64,000 nt of DNA from Acinetobacter lwoffii (lineage in GTDB: Bacteria > Pseudomonadota > Gammaproteobacteria > Pseudomonadales > Moraxellaceae): contig NZ_CP077369.1 of the NCBI RefSeq assembly GCF_019048525.1, positions 1,116,001 through 1,180,000 on the forward strand. The letters run 5' to 3'. A program made the position numbers and the translations under genes. Position 1 is the stretch's first letter. The number at the start of each line of letters is the position of its first letter. Under the pieces are notes generated by a model that did not search any database, had not been told where the DNA came from, and saw nothing but the letters and a program-made list of their open reading frames with translations. Shown here in pieces: positions 1 to 7,387 of the stretch.

Positions 1-309
1 AAAGACAAGACCAAAGAAGTGCGGGTGACGACGCGTCTGGTCGATTCTCCGGCTTGTCTGGTGACTGGCGAAGGTGAATTGTCTCCACAGCTGATTCGTA
101 TGCTGAAAGATGCGGGTCAACCTGTGCCAGATATCAAGCCGATTCTGGAAATTAACCCGGGACATCCGTTGGTGAAAAAACTGGATGGCTCAGCGCAGTT
201 TGATGATCTGGCCAATGTGATCTTCGACCAAGCGGTGATTGCAGAAGGTGGATTACCAGAAAATCCTGCTGAATATGTCAAGCGAATTAATAGCTTGTTG
301 CTTGCTTAA
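1..309 (+). CDS. htpG: Chaperone HtpG (Hsp90), C-terminal fragment
   Basis: The reading frame is open from the first base of the window, so this is the 3' end of a longer gene. The visible residues match the C-terminal dimerisation domain of bacterial Hsp90: a VRVTTRLVDSPACLV stretch, then LSPQLIRMLKDAGQ, then NPGHPLVKKL, which is the family's conserved end. HtpG is a cytosolic ATP-dependent chaperone that forms a homodimer through this domain. The ATPase and middle domains lie upstream of the window. The gene ends in a clear intrinsic terminator 20 bases after the stop. Confidence 0.93.
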   Translation, partial: KDKTKEVRVTTRLVDSPACLVTGEGELSPQLIRMLKDAGQPVPDIKPILEINPGHPLVKKLDGSAQFDDLANVIFDQAVIAEGGLPENPAEYVKRINSLLLA

Positions 310-330
310 CTGCTGATGTGTTGAATGAGA

Positions 331-355
331 AAATCCCTCTTCGGAGGGATTTTTT
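331..355 (+). terminator. Intrinsic terminator of htpG
   Basis: An AAATCCCTC / GAGGGATTT stem with a short TTCG-type loop is followed by a T run, directly after the htpG stop codon. Confidence 0.9.
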
Positions 356-503
356 ATGCCTGCTTCATTTTTCATTTCTAGAAATGATCTGGAAAAACGA
401 TAGAGAGAATAAAAAAATCCCTGCGGATTTTAAATCTGAATTTTAAATTAATACTGGTTTTTTGATTTATAATTACGATCATTAAGTAAGGAGAGAGAAT
501 GTT

Positions 504-767
504 ATGAAATCTAAGCTGATGATCAGTATGGGCGCTGTAATCCTGATGTCGATGAGCCAAGTTAGTCTAGCGGCACCTGCTGCAGAAAAAATGGTACGCA
601 CAGATCGAATCAGTTTTTATAAAGTTGCGAAAGTAGAGGCAGCAAAACTACAACGTGTGCAACATAGCGATCGTATTCGCTTCAATATGCCAGTGATGGA
701 GCAACCTTCATTACAGCAAAAACGAGTGCTACGCAGTGATCGTATTATCCTGAATAAAACCAGCTAA
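504..767 (+). CDS. Small secreted protein with three DRI repeats
   Basis: This 87-residue protein has a Sec-type signal peptide: K2 and K4, then a hydrophobic core, then a probable cleavage near SLAA-AP at residues 23-25. The mature part is basic and carries three copies of a short motif, [KR]-[VM]-x-[RH]-[ST]-D-R-I-x-[FL], with the DRI cores at residues 34-36, 56-58 and 79-81, spaced 22-23 residues apart. An AAGGAG ribosome-binding site at 488-493 supports this start, and a TATAAT hexamer lies at 468-473. It stands alone between htpG and a convergent gene, and a terminator follows. I do not recognise the family. Export to the periplasm is inferred from the signal peptide; function is unknown. 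Confidence 0.8.
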   Translation: MKSKLMISMGAVILMSMSQVSLAAPAAEKMVRTDRISFYKVAKVEAAKLQRVQHSDRIRFNMPVMEQPSLQQKRVLRSDRIILNKTS

Positions 768-801
768 TACTTACCGCGCTGATTGCCTCAGTAATATTGA
801 A

Positions 802-826
802 AAAAGCCCATGAATGATGGGCTTTT
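802..826. terminator. Terminator shared by convergent genes
   Basis: AAAAGCCCA and TGGGCTTTT form a stem around a 7-base loop, with A and T runs on both sides, so it can act in both directions between the 504-767 gene and the reverse-strand gene ending at 849. Confidence 0.88.
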
Positions 827-848
827 ATATTTTCTACCATCATTCAGT

Positions 849-1958
849 TTAAAATAACGCTTCTAAACGTACCAAAGCCCCAACATAGTGATCACGATCC
901 TCGCGATGATCATTCAAATAGTTCAGGTCAGTCTGGACAAAAAACCATTCACGTAAAAAAGGTTGTCTCCAGGACACATAAGGGCCCCAGCGATTAAGAC
1001 GCAGATCCTTGTCATTCAGATAACCACCGGTATAAATGCCGTAACTGAAACGGTTGTCCTGAAAAAACTGATGTTGCCTAAAGGTGTAGTTGTCCCAAGT
1101 GAGATCATCGTCTTGATCATCGGCATAAGTCAGACTGAGCTGATTAGAGAAAAAGGCCTGATTGGGACGGGCATGAATCAGTTCCAGGTTGGTCCGTAAA
1201 TAGTTTTCGCTTTGAATACCATAGCGATAAATCTGTTCGGCATGAAAAGAGTAGTCATTTTCTAGTGTCCAATCTTTACTGGCTTTGACACGCAGGTAAA
1301 TATCATCTCCAGAACGTAAGCCCAGATCCAGATCGGTTTCAAAAGGAATACGATCTGACCATTCAGACCAACGTAAGGCAAAAGAGCTGTTATCTTCACG
1401 GGCACGTTTAGTATCCAGACGCTTATTTCCGGAAGTGGCAGGATTTTCATTGGTAATCGCGACATTGCTGTCTAATTCATTGTCCAGACTGTCATCACCA
1501 AACACCACACTCAGCTTTTGTTCCAAGGTCGGAAGCTTGATCTTGCCGCGGATTCGGGGCTTAATCTCATAGCCTTCATATTCATCCCAGCGATTATCTA
1601 GAATGATCCGTAATGTAGCTGCAGCTGGCTGATCCGGATCGCTTTCACCAAACCAGTTATCAATTTTATGCGCAGTACGATCGGCCCATTCGCGGATGCC
1701 TTTCTGCTTTTGATCCGCCCATGAATAATTTTCTGTCTCTAGCGTGGATGGAACAATGGCGACATTTGATTGCTCCGGCAGAACCGTGGGTGTTGCATCG
1801 ATCAAACGTGGAATCTGATCCAGCAAGCCTGATCGGCTTGGCTCTATATTCGTTGGACTGACAGGAGCAGTTGTGACTGAATTGGCCCAAGACATGCTAC
1901 CACTCATTCCTAAGCCCAGAGAGAGCAGTAAAATTTGAGTAACCCTGTTTATTTGCAT
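849..1958 (-). CDS. Putative outer-membrane beta-barrel protein
   Basis: This 369-residue protein starts with a signal peptide (hydrophobic core at about residues 8-20, probable cleavage after SWA at about residue 25). A linker of roughly 80 residues rich in P, T and S follows. The remainder, from about residue 110, is dominated by alternating polar and aromatic residues of the kind seen in beta-strands (for example DIYLRVKASKDW and SFHAEQIYRYG). The chain ends in LEALF; a terminal Phe is the usual recognition signal for barrel assembly by BamA. The domain family was not recognised. Outer-membrane location is inferred from signal peptide, strand pattern and C-terminal Phe. A role in transport or surface structure cannot be assigned. 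Confidence 0.72.
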   Translation of the reverse strand: MQINRVTQILLLSLGLGMSGSMSWANSVTTAPVSPTNIEPSRSGLLDQIPRLIDATPTVLPEQSNVAIVPSTLETENYSWADQKQKGIREWADRTAHKIDNWFGESDPDQPAAATLRIILDNRWDEYEGYEIKPRIRGKIKLPTLEQKLSVVFGDDSLDNELDSNVAITNENPATSGNKRLDTKRAREDNSSFALRWSEWSDRIPFETDLDLGLRSGDDIYLRVKASKDWTLENDYSFHAEQIYRYGIQSENYLRTNLELIHARPNQAFFSNQLSLTYADDQDDDLTWDNYTFRQHQFFQDNRFSYGIYTGGYLNDKDLRLNRWGPYVSWRQPFLREWFFVQTDLNYLNDHREDRDHYVGALVRLEALF

Positions 1959-2050
1959 GAGATATTTGTTGCTCTTGTATTCTTATATTCAGCTGTAGTT
2001 TTCTAAAAAACGGCCTTAAAAAGCAAGTTAAAGCTACAAAATAACAGCAA

Positions 2051-3451
2051 TTATTCAATCATTTGAGCCTGAATTTCCCGATAAAGCTCTAATACCCGAA
2101 TGGGTTGTGGCATTGTTAAAATAATATTGTGAATATTCTGCCAATTTAGCTGTTTGTCGCGTTGCAGCAAGATGTATGGATAGGCCAGCTCATCCTCTGC
2201 GAGAGAGATGCGTTTTTCACCATGAATCACTCGGATTTTTTGATGTTCCTGTAGCAAAAGCACTGGGGTAGAAAAATCCGCAGCAGCTTCTTTAAACGAG
2301 ATAAATTTCTGCTTTTGAATGGACTGTGCGGGTATAAATGGATGGTAATCTGGCTGTGTCCAGACTGTTTCAGCCTGCTGCAAGTAAGCCGTTGAAAAAA
2401 ACTCGAGTTGCATGAACCTGGTGCTTATAACAGACCACGCCAGTGATTTAATCGCAGCAGCCTGATGTTGATGATGGCTCAGCCAATGTTGAATACAATA
2501 GTGAGCCTGCAACTGACTCGGTACCCCTAAGAGCATCAGATATTTAACAAACTGACCTTGCAGATTCAATTGCTCAACCAAATAAACCTGACGTGCCTGC
2601 CAGTTATCTTCTGCCGCATAATATAAGACAATATCCAGATAAACAGGGTGTTGTTCGACATCGGATTCTAGTTCTAAAGCACAGAGCCGCTGGATATTAG
2701 TTTCTTCTAAACCTAAAGGGTGTACATGAGCGTTTAGTTTGCCCAGTTGGATCTGTACAGGGAATTGAATCAATTCGGAGACTGTGATCTGTTCTTGCTG
2801 AATTGTCGTTTCAGTTTTTAACTGAGGATTTAACGCCTCGCGTTCAATTTGTATCTGATTGGTTGACTCATCTGAGCGATTTAATTCTAGTGCATGAATT
2901 CTTACGCGCGGCCGTCCCCGATGATATTTGGTTGTTTCCATAGAATTGCAGCTGGTTTCAGCTTCGTGTAAGGATAAGGCAGGAACGATCAAGGGTGGAT
3001 CCTGTTTCAGGCAAGAAAACCGCTGCTGTTGTTGTAACAGCCAGATATAACAGTGTTGCAGTTCAGCCCATTGGCTGTGCAGGGCAGGAGCTTGGGGAGC
3101 CGGAATCAGCCAGATTTGCCAGCCACGTTCAGGATGATGTAAAACTGCCCAGCCTGAATCCGGATGGGCATACAATGCTTGTTCCAGCGCCAAGATTTCG
3201 GTGAAATAGCCACGAAAGCTTAAATGATAAGACGTGTTAGCAGAAAATTGGTAGGTGACAAGTTCAGGCTGAGTGCGAACTTTAAATGCTGAAATCTGGG
3301 TTTTGAAAATAGGTTCATCACACAGATTAAAAATATCGCGTATTCTTTTTTTAGAACGGGCAATTTCATATAAAGGCAGGACTTTATGCTCCAGTTGCTG
3401 CGCCAGTCCATGTAGTTCTTTAATTAAGTGTGCTTTTTCTAAAGCATTCAT
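2051..3451 (-). CDS. Unknown protein with AT-hook-like motif and ParB-like C-terminus
   Basis: This 466-residue protein is rich in Q and H, has no signal peptide and no membrane segment. Two local features stand out. An RGRPR sequence at residues 178-182 matches the core of an AT-hook. The C-terminal stretch at about residues 396-430, with VIHGEKRISLAED followed by YPYILL, resembles the G-x-[RK]-R-x-x-A region of the ParB/Srx fold. Both are weak single-motif matches. The start is supported by AGAGATC ahead of ATG. The gene lies 10 bases downstream of a small reverse-strand gene, so the two are likely cotranscribed. DNA binding is a guess from these motifs; function is unknown. Confidence 0.68.
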   Translation of the reverse strand: MNALEKAHLIKELHGLAQQLEHKVLPLYEIARSKKRIRDIFNLCDEPIFKTQISAFKVRTQPELVTYQFSANTSYHLSFRGYFTEILALEQALYAHPDSGWAVLHHPERGWQIWLIPAPQAPALHSQWAELQHCYIWLLQQQQRFSCLKQDPPLIVPALSLHEAETSCNSMETTKYHRGRPRVRIHALELNRSDESTNQIQIEREALNPQLKTETTIQQEQITVSELIQFPVQIQLGKLNAHVHPLGLEETNIQRLCALELESDVEQHPVYLDIVLYYAAEDNWQARQVYLVEQLNLQGQFVKYLMLLGVPSQLQAHYCIQHWLSHHQHQAAAIKSLAWSVISTRFMQLEFFSTAYLQQAETVWTQPDYHPFIPAQSIQKQKFISFKEAAADFSTPVLLLQEHQKIRVIHGEKRISLAEDELAYPYILLQRDKQLNWQNIHNIILTMPQPIRVLELYREIQAQMIE

Positions 3452-3461
3452 TTTTTGATCT

Positions 3462-3641
3462 CTAGAGATGTTTCAGTACTTTATCCAGGGTTTGTGCCAG
3501 TACGAGGTTAACCGCCAGCTCGACCAGTCTGTATTCAGCAGAATTTGAGTCGGTATAGCTTTCTGCCATCTCAATTAAATAATCAATAGAAACGGAATGA
3601 GGCGGAATTTTGCCCTGTACCAATGCCTGAAGTTCATGCAT
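3462..3641 (-). CDS. Small hypothetical protein, first gene of a two-gene operon
   Basis: With the start at the MHELQ methionine this gives 59 residues; upstream alternatives (3698 GTG or 3659 ATG) would add 19 or 6. The protein is acidic and mostly helical in appearance, with no signal peptide and no recognised domain. Its stop is 10 bases from the start of the 466-residue protein, and the spacer holds that gene's ribosome-binding site, which argues that the pair is a real operon. A palindromic element lies about 50 bases upstream. Function is unknown. Confidence 0.55.
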   Translation of the reverse strand: MHELQALVQGKIPPHSVSIDYLIEMAESYTDSNSAEYRLVELAVNLVLAQTLDKVLKHL

Positions 3642-3691
3642 AAAAAATTTTCTTATCATTGATCTATTTATATTGCTGCAATTATAAGCAG

Positions 3692-3713
3692 AGATCACAT
3701 AAAATAGTGATCT
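3692..3713. promoter_or_regulatory. Operator-like inverted repeat upstream of the 2051-3641 operon
   Basis: AGATCAC (3692-3698) and GTGATCT (3707-3713) are perfect inverted copies separated by 8 bases, a spacing typical of a dimeric repressor site. The right arm is part of TGATCTATTT (3708-3717), which recurs in the same orientation at 3660-3669. Both copies lie just upstream of the small gene of the operon. That they are operators is inferred. Confidence 0.45.
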
Positions 3714-3846
3714 ATTTTGAGTATTTTATAAACAAATTTTTTAATTAAAAGTGATAAAAATCAATAGAAAAAATGAGAGTAGGAAATAGTCGATATTTTT
3801 TTAGAGTCGTGCATCTTTCACACTGAATGTGTTCAATATGATCAAA

Positions 3847-3876
3847 AAAAACAGGCTGAATCAATCAGCCTGTTTT
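3847..3876 (-). terminator. Terminator of the 55-residue secreted protein gene
   Basis: AAAACAGGCTGA and its inverted copy TCAGCCTGTTTT form a long stem with a very short loop. It sits 20 bases beyond the stop of the reverse-strand gene at 3896-4063. Confidence 0.88.
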
Positions 3877-3895
3877 AATGAAAAACAGCTTTGCA

Positions 3896-4063
3896 TTAAG
3901 CCGTTTTTTCAGTTACCACAGTCGCAGCATCTGTATTTACTGTTTCCGCAGGTGCTTTAGTCGCTGGAAAGTCTGGCAGATGAACCACTTGCGCCATTTG
4001 TGCAGACGCTTGAACAGAAAAAGCCATAACGGTTGCTGCGAAAGCAAATTTAAGAGCATTCAT
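3896..4063 (-). CDS. Small secreted protein, 55 residues
   Basis: A reverse-strand frame from ATG at 4063 to TAA at 3896 encodes 55 residues starting MNALKFAFAATVMAF and continuing SVQASAQMA, a typical signal peptide with probable cleavage after ASA at residues 19-21. The mature part is only about 34 residues, rich in A, T, V and E, without cysteines. An AAAGG ribosome-binding site lies ahead of the ATG, and a strong terminator follows the stop. These flanking signals on both sides make the gene convincing despite its size. No family is recognised and no function can be given beyond probable export. Confidence 0.75.
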   Translation of the reverse strand: MNALKFAFAATVMAFSVQASAQMAQVVHLPDFPATKAPAETVNTDAATVVTEKTA

Positions 4064-4473
4064 AGGATGACCTTTAATATCAGAGTGTTCAATGACTTGA
4101 ACAGAGGAGAATATTTAAACCTAATTCGGGTGAAATAATAGCAAATAAGACTTAATAGAAAATGATAGATTCGGCAAATTCAGGCAGTAAATTTTAGATA
4201 AATTACTCTACAAAACAATAAATTAGTATATTTACTCTAGTTTGATTTTTATGGTTTTACAGGGCTTTATACTTTATTTTAGCGATGAAAATCTGGACTT
4301 AATCGAGTGTTAAAATAAAAGGTCATGTGTTTTTGATCTGCCAATTTAAAACTAAATTTCGAGCTTTGTTCAATCCATGTAAGTTTTTGCTATCGCTTGT
4401 TTACGGGCTGCTGCAATCTTCTGAGAATGGACTAAGATGGAATTCCATTCATTTTCATGCTGAGAGTTTTATT
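4064..4473. other. AT-rich intergenic region ahead of dodecin
   Basis: These 410 bases separate divergent genes. The stretch is very AT-rich and has several possible -10 elements (for example TATACT at 4268-4273) but no -35 partner at good spacing. No convincing reading frame or structured RNA was seen. Confidence 0.5.
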
Positions 4474-4674
4474 ATGGCAATTGCAAAAGTGGTAGAAGTC
4501 AATTCAAGCAGCAATAAAAGCTTTGAAGATGCGATTCAAACGGGCATTCAAAAAGTCACAGAAACGGTCAAAAATGTACAAGGTGCTTGGATCAATGAAC
4601 AGAAGGTTGTCATTAAAGAAAATAAAATCACGGAATATCGTGTCAATTTAAAAATTAGTTTTCTGGTTGATTAA
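4474..4674 (+). CDS. Dodecin family flavin-binding protein
   Basis: This 66-residue protein matches the dodecin family along its whole length: MAIAKVVEVNSSS, then a helix with SFEDAIQTGIQKV, then the strand pairs VQGAWINEQKVVI and EYRVNLKISFLVD. Dodecins form hollow dodecamers of small three-stranded sheet and helix subunits that store or buffer FMN, riboflavin or CoA. The tryptophan in GAWI corresponds to the residue that stacks on the flavin ring. The start was placed at MAIAKV because family members begin there; the frame is open for 49 codons upstream. It is a single-gene unit with its own terminator. Confidence 0.92.
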   Translation: MAIAKVVEVNSSSNKSFEDAIQTGIQKVTETVKNVQGAWINEQKVVIKENKITEYRVNLKISFLVD

Positions 4675-4698
4675 GTGAATGCCATTCAATAACAAATA

Positions 4699-4727
4699 AA
4701 AAACCCCATTTGAAATGGGGTTTTTTA
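4699..4727. terminator. Bidirectional terminator between dodecin and the FrnE-like gene
   Basis: AAAACCCCATT and AATGGGGTTTT pair around TGA, flanked by A and T runs on both sides of the convergent gene ends. Confidence 0.9.
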
Positions 4728-4739
4728 TTGAACGTTGCT

Positions 4740-5432
4740 TTATTTAGCTTGGTCTGGGGTGTCACACGTTTCTGTTGAGCACTGTGCTGCCTGACTATTG
4801 GTTGATGTATCGAGCGCTTTTTCAAATACTTGCAAGAAAACTTCTTTAGGTTGCGCGCCTGCCAATGCCACACGTTGATCAAAAACAAAGAAAGGCACAC
4901 CAGTCACTTTGAGTTGTTCGTGTGCGACTTCCTGATCGAATTTGACAAAGTCGGCATATTCTTCCGAATCCAACAGGTCATCGACTTCGACCGGATTCAG
5001 GCCAATACGCGCTGCGACATCTTCCAGTGTTTCACGTTCTCCAATCGCCAGACCTTGGGTCATATAGCTATAGAAGAACGCTTCCTGTGCTTCATTGCCC
5101 AAACCTTTGCTTTGCGCCAGGTGAATCAGGCGATGCGCATTAAAGGTATTGCCTGAATTGGCACCTTCCCAGTTAAATTCAATACCTTCGGCTTTGGCCA
5201 TTTCAGCAATATTGCGCTGCATCTCTTCGACTTCTGCCACGGTGCGGCCATATTTTTGCGCCAGACGCTCAGAGTTGGAGACTTCCTGACGTACCGGTGC
5301 TTCAGGATCGAGCTGGAAACTGTGCCAATGTACTTCTAGCTCAATACCTGCTTCTTGTGCAGCAGCTTCTAAACGTTTTTTACCAATATAGCAGAAGGGG
5401 CAAACCACATCTGACCAGATATCTACGCGCAT
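4740..5432 (-). CDS. DsbA-family thiol oxidoreductase, FrnE type
   Basis: This 230-residue protein has the thioredoxin-fold plus helical-insertion layout of the FrnE branch of DsbA proteins. The active-site CPFC is at residues 11-14 (SDVVCPFCYIG), and the cis-proline loop TGVPFFVF is at residues 177-184. There is no signal peptide, so it should act in the cytoplasm, as FrnE proteins do. The C-terminal tail carries a second cysteine pair, C218 and C223 (CSTETC), a CX4C arrangement also described for FrnE of Deinococcus radiodurans, where FrnE is a disulfide isomerase linked to stress tolerance. Substrate and exact reaction cannot be read from the sequence. The gene appears monocistronic. Confidence 0.88.
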   Translation of the reverse strand: MRVDIWSDVVCPFCYIGKKRLEAAAQEAGIELEVHWHSFQLDPEAPVRQEVSNSERLAQKYGRTVAEVEEMQRNIAEMAKAEGIEFNWEGANSGNTFNAHRLIHLAQSKGLGNEAQEAFFYSYMTQGLAIGERETLEDVAARIGLNPVEVDDLLDSEEYADFVKFDQEVAHEQLKVTGVPFFVFDQRVALAGAQPKEVFLQVFEKALDTSTNSQAAQCSTETCDTPDQAK

Positions 5433-5623
5433 GTCATGTCTCTAATTTTGCTCTTGTGTTCAAGTATGAGGGTGAAGAATCAGAATTTAAAGCCCTTGAG
5501 CATCAGAAGTGTATTTCTACAGCAGATCGGCAGGATAAATAAAAGAAGAAAGAGTAGGTGATAGCCAGATGGCTTCCTTAATATAATCAGGTTCTGACTA
5601 TTCAAAAAAAATATAAAAATGCC

Positions 5624-5652
5624 ATAAAAAAACGCCCCGTAGGGCGTTTTGT
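5624..5652 (-). terminator. Terminator of the CoA-transferase gene
   Basis: AAAACGCCC and GGGCGTTTT pair around a short CGTA loop, 13 bases beyond the stop of the reverse-strand gene. Confidence 0.9.
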
Positions 5653-5664
5653 GAATGCAGTCAA

Positions 5665-7182
5665 TTATGCAGTTTTTACTGCAGCTTCAACAGCAAGCAT
5701 GTGACCATTTTCTTCGAAGTTTGAGTGCCAAGAAAGCGCTTCACGAAGAAGATGAGGGGTATGGCCGCCTTTTGCACATGCACGGTCAAAGTAATCATTC
5801 AACGCATCGCGGTACATTGGGTGCGCACAGTTATCAATTACTGCACGTGCACGCTCACGCGGAGCCAAACCACGAAGATCCGCAAGACCTTGTTCAGTCA
5901 CTAGGATATCAACATCATGTTCTGCGTGGTCGATATGTGAAGCAAACGGCACTACAGAAGAGATGTCGCCACCTTTCGCGATTGATTTGGTTACGAAGAT
6001 CGCCAAGTGGGCATTACGTGCGAAGTCACCTGAACCACCAATACCGTTCATCATTTTGGTACCACATACGTGAGTTGAGTTCACGTTACCGTAAATATCA
6101 AACTCAAGTGCAGTGTTGATGCCGATAATACCTAAACGACGTACCAGTTCAGGATGGTTTGAAATTTCCTGTGGACGTAATACCAGTTTGTCTTTGTATT
6201 GTTCTAGGTTGTTAAATACTTTCTCGCCGTACTTAGCAGAAAGCGTAATAGAAGAACCTGAAGCAAACTTCATTTTACCGGCATCGATCAATTCAAACGT
6301 ACAGTCTTGTAGTACTTCTGAGTACATGATCAAGTCTTCGAAGTTTGAATCTTTCAGACCCGTCAATACGGCGTTTGCAATTGAACCGATCCCTGCTTGA
6401 AGAGGTCCGAGGTTTTTCGGTAGACGGTCTTCAGCTACTTCTTTTTCAAAGAAAGCGATCAAATGGTTGGCAATGCTTTGAGTCTCATCATCTGGTGCAG
6501 TTACAGTAGATGGAGAGTCGTGCAATTCGCTGTTAAATACGATACCAACAATTTTAGATGGATCGATATTGATCGCATGCGTACCAATACGCTCATCAAC
6601 TTGAGTCAATGGAATCGCTTGACGCGTTGGACGATACGTCGGGATGTAGATATCGTGCAAGCCTTCAAATGCCGGGCTTAAATTCGTATTGATTTCTACA
6701 ATCACTTTTTCAGCAAAAATCGCAAAGCTTGCAGAGTTACCAACAGATGTTGTTGGAATGATGCCGCCATCTTCAGTAATTGCTACGGCTTCGATGATCG
6801 CAACGTCTGGTTTTTTCAACTGCAGGTTACGCATTTGCTCAACAGTTTCAGACAAGTGCTGGTCAATGAACATCACTTCGCCGTTGTTGATCGCTTTACG
6901 TAAAGTATTGTCTACCTGGAACGGTAAACGACGTGCCAATACACCAGCTTCAGTCAGTTGTTTGTCTAGATCGTTCCCTAGTGATGCACCAGTAATTAAC
7001 GTGATCTTTAATGGGTTTGCTTTTGCCTGTTGAACTAAAGCTAAAGGAACCGCCTTCGCTTCACCAGCGCGAGTAAAGCCACTCATGCCCACAGTCATGC
7101 CATCTTGGATGAATTCAGCCGCTTGTTCAGGGCTGATGACTTTGTTGTGTAGGGAGGCTAAACGGATACGATCTAAAGACAT
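5665..7182 (-). CDS. Succinyl-CoA:acetate CoA-transferase / acetyl-CoA hydrolase family
   Basis: This 505-residue protein belongs to the class I CoA-transferase family with acetyl-CoA hydrolases and AarC-type succinyl-CoA:acetate CoA-transferases. Visible landmarks are VGMSGFTRAGEAKAVP near the N-terminus, GIGSIANAV at residues 264-272, and MYSEVLQD around E289, which aligns with the catalytic glutamate that forms the enzyme-CoA thioester. The family moves CoA between succinyl-CoA and acetate, allowing acetate use or overflow handling around the TCA cycle. The start is at MSLDRIRLA because GAGAG sits 8 bases upstream; an earlier in-frame codon would add four residues. It is a cytoplasmic enzyme in a single-gene unit. 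Confidence 0.9.
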   Translation of the reverse strand: MSLDRIRLASLHNKVISPEQAAEFIQDGMTVGMSGFTRAGEAKAVPLALVQQAKANPLKITLITGASLGNDLDKQLTEAGVLARRLPFQVDNTLRKAINNGEVMFIDQHLSETVEQMRNLQLKKPDVAIIEAVAITEDGGIIPTTSVGNSASFAIFAEKVIVEINTNLSPAFEGLHDIYIPTYRPTRQAIPLTQVDERIGTHAINIDPSKIVGIVFNSELHDSPSTVTAPDDETQSIANHLIAFFEKEVAEDRLPKNLGPLQAGIGSIANAVLTGLKDSNFEDLIMYSEVLQDCTFELIDAGKMKFASGSSITLSAKYGEKVFNNLEQYKDKLVLRPQEISNHPELVRRLGIIGINTALEFDIYGNVNSTHVCGTKMMNGIGGSGDFARNAHLAIFVTKSIAKGGDISSVVPFASHIDHAEHDVDILVTEQGLADLRGLAPRERARAVIDNCAHPMYRDALNDYFDRACAKGGHTPHLLREALSWHSNFEENGHMLAVEAAVKTA

Positions 7183-7387
7183 TTTAACTCTCATTAATTC
7201 TTAAACTATGATACGGATTGTACCGCTCAAAAAATGTATTGTGCATAGGTGTTAGGCTAAGGTCTAATTTTTTAGCTAAATGTAGGTATAATAAAAAATG
7301 ATGATTTTTAAATGATTGAATTCGTGAACTATAAAATGAATTGTATAGAAAAACTAAAAAGTCATTTGTTGAATTACTGATCACTTA

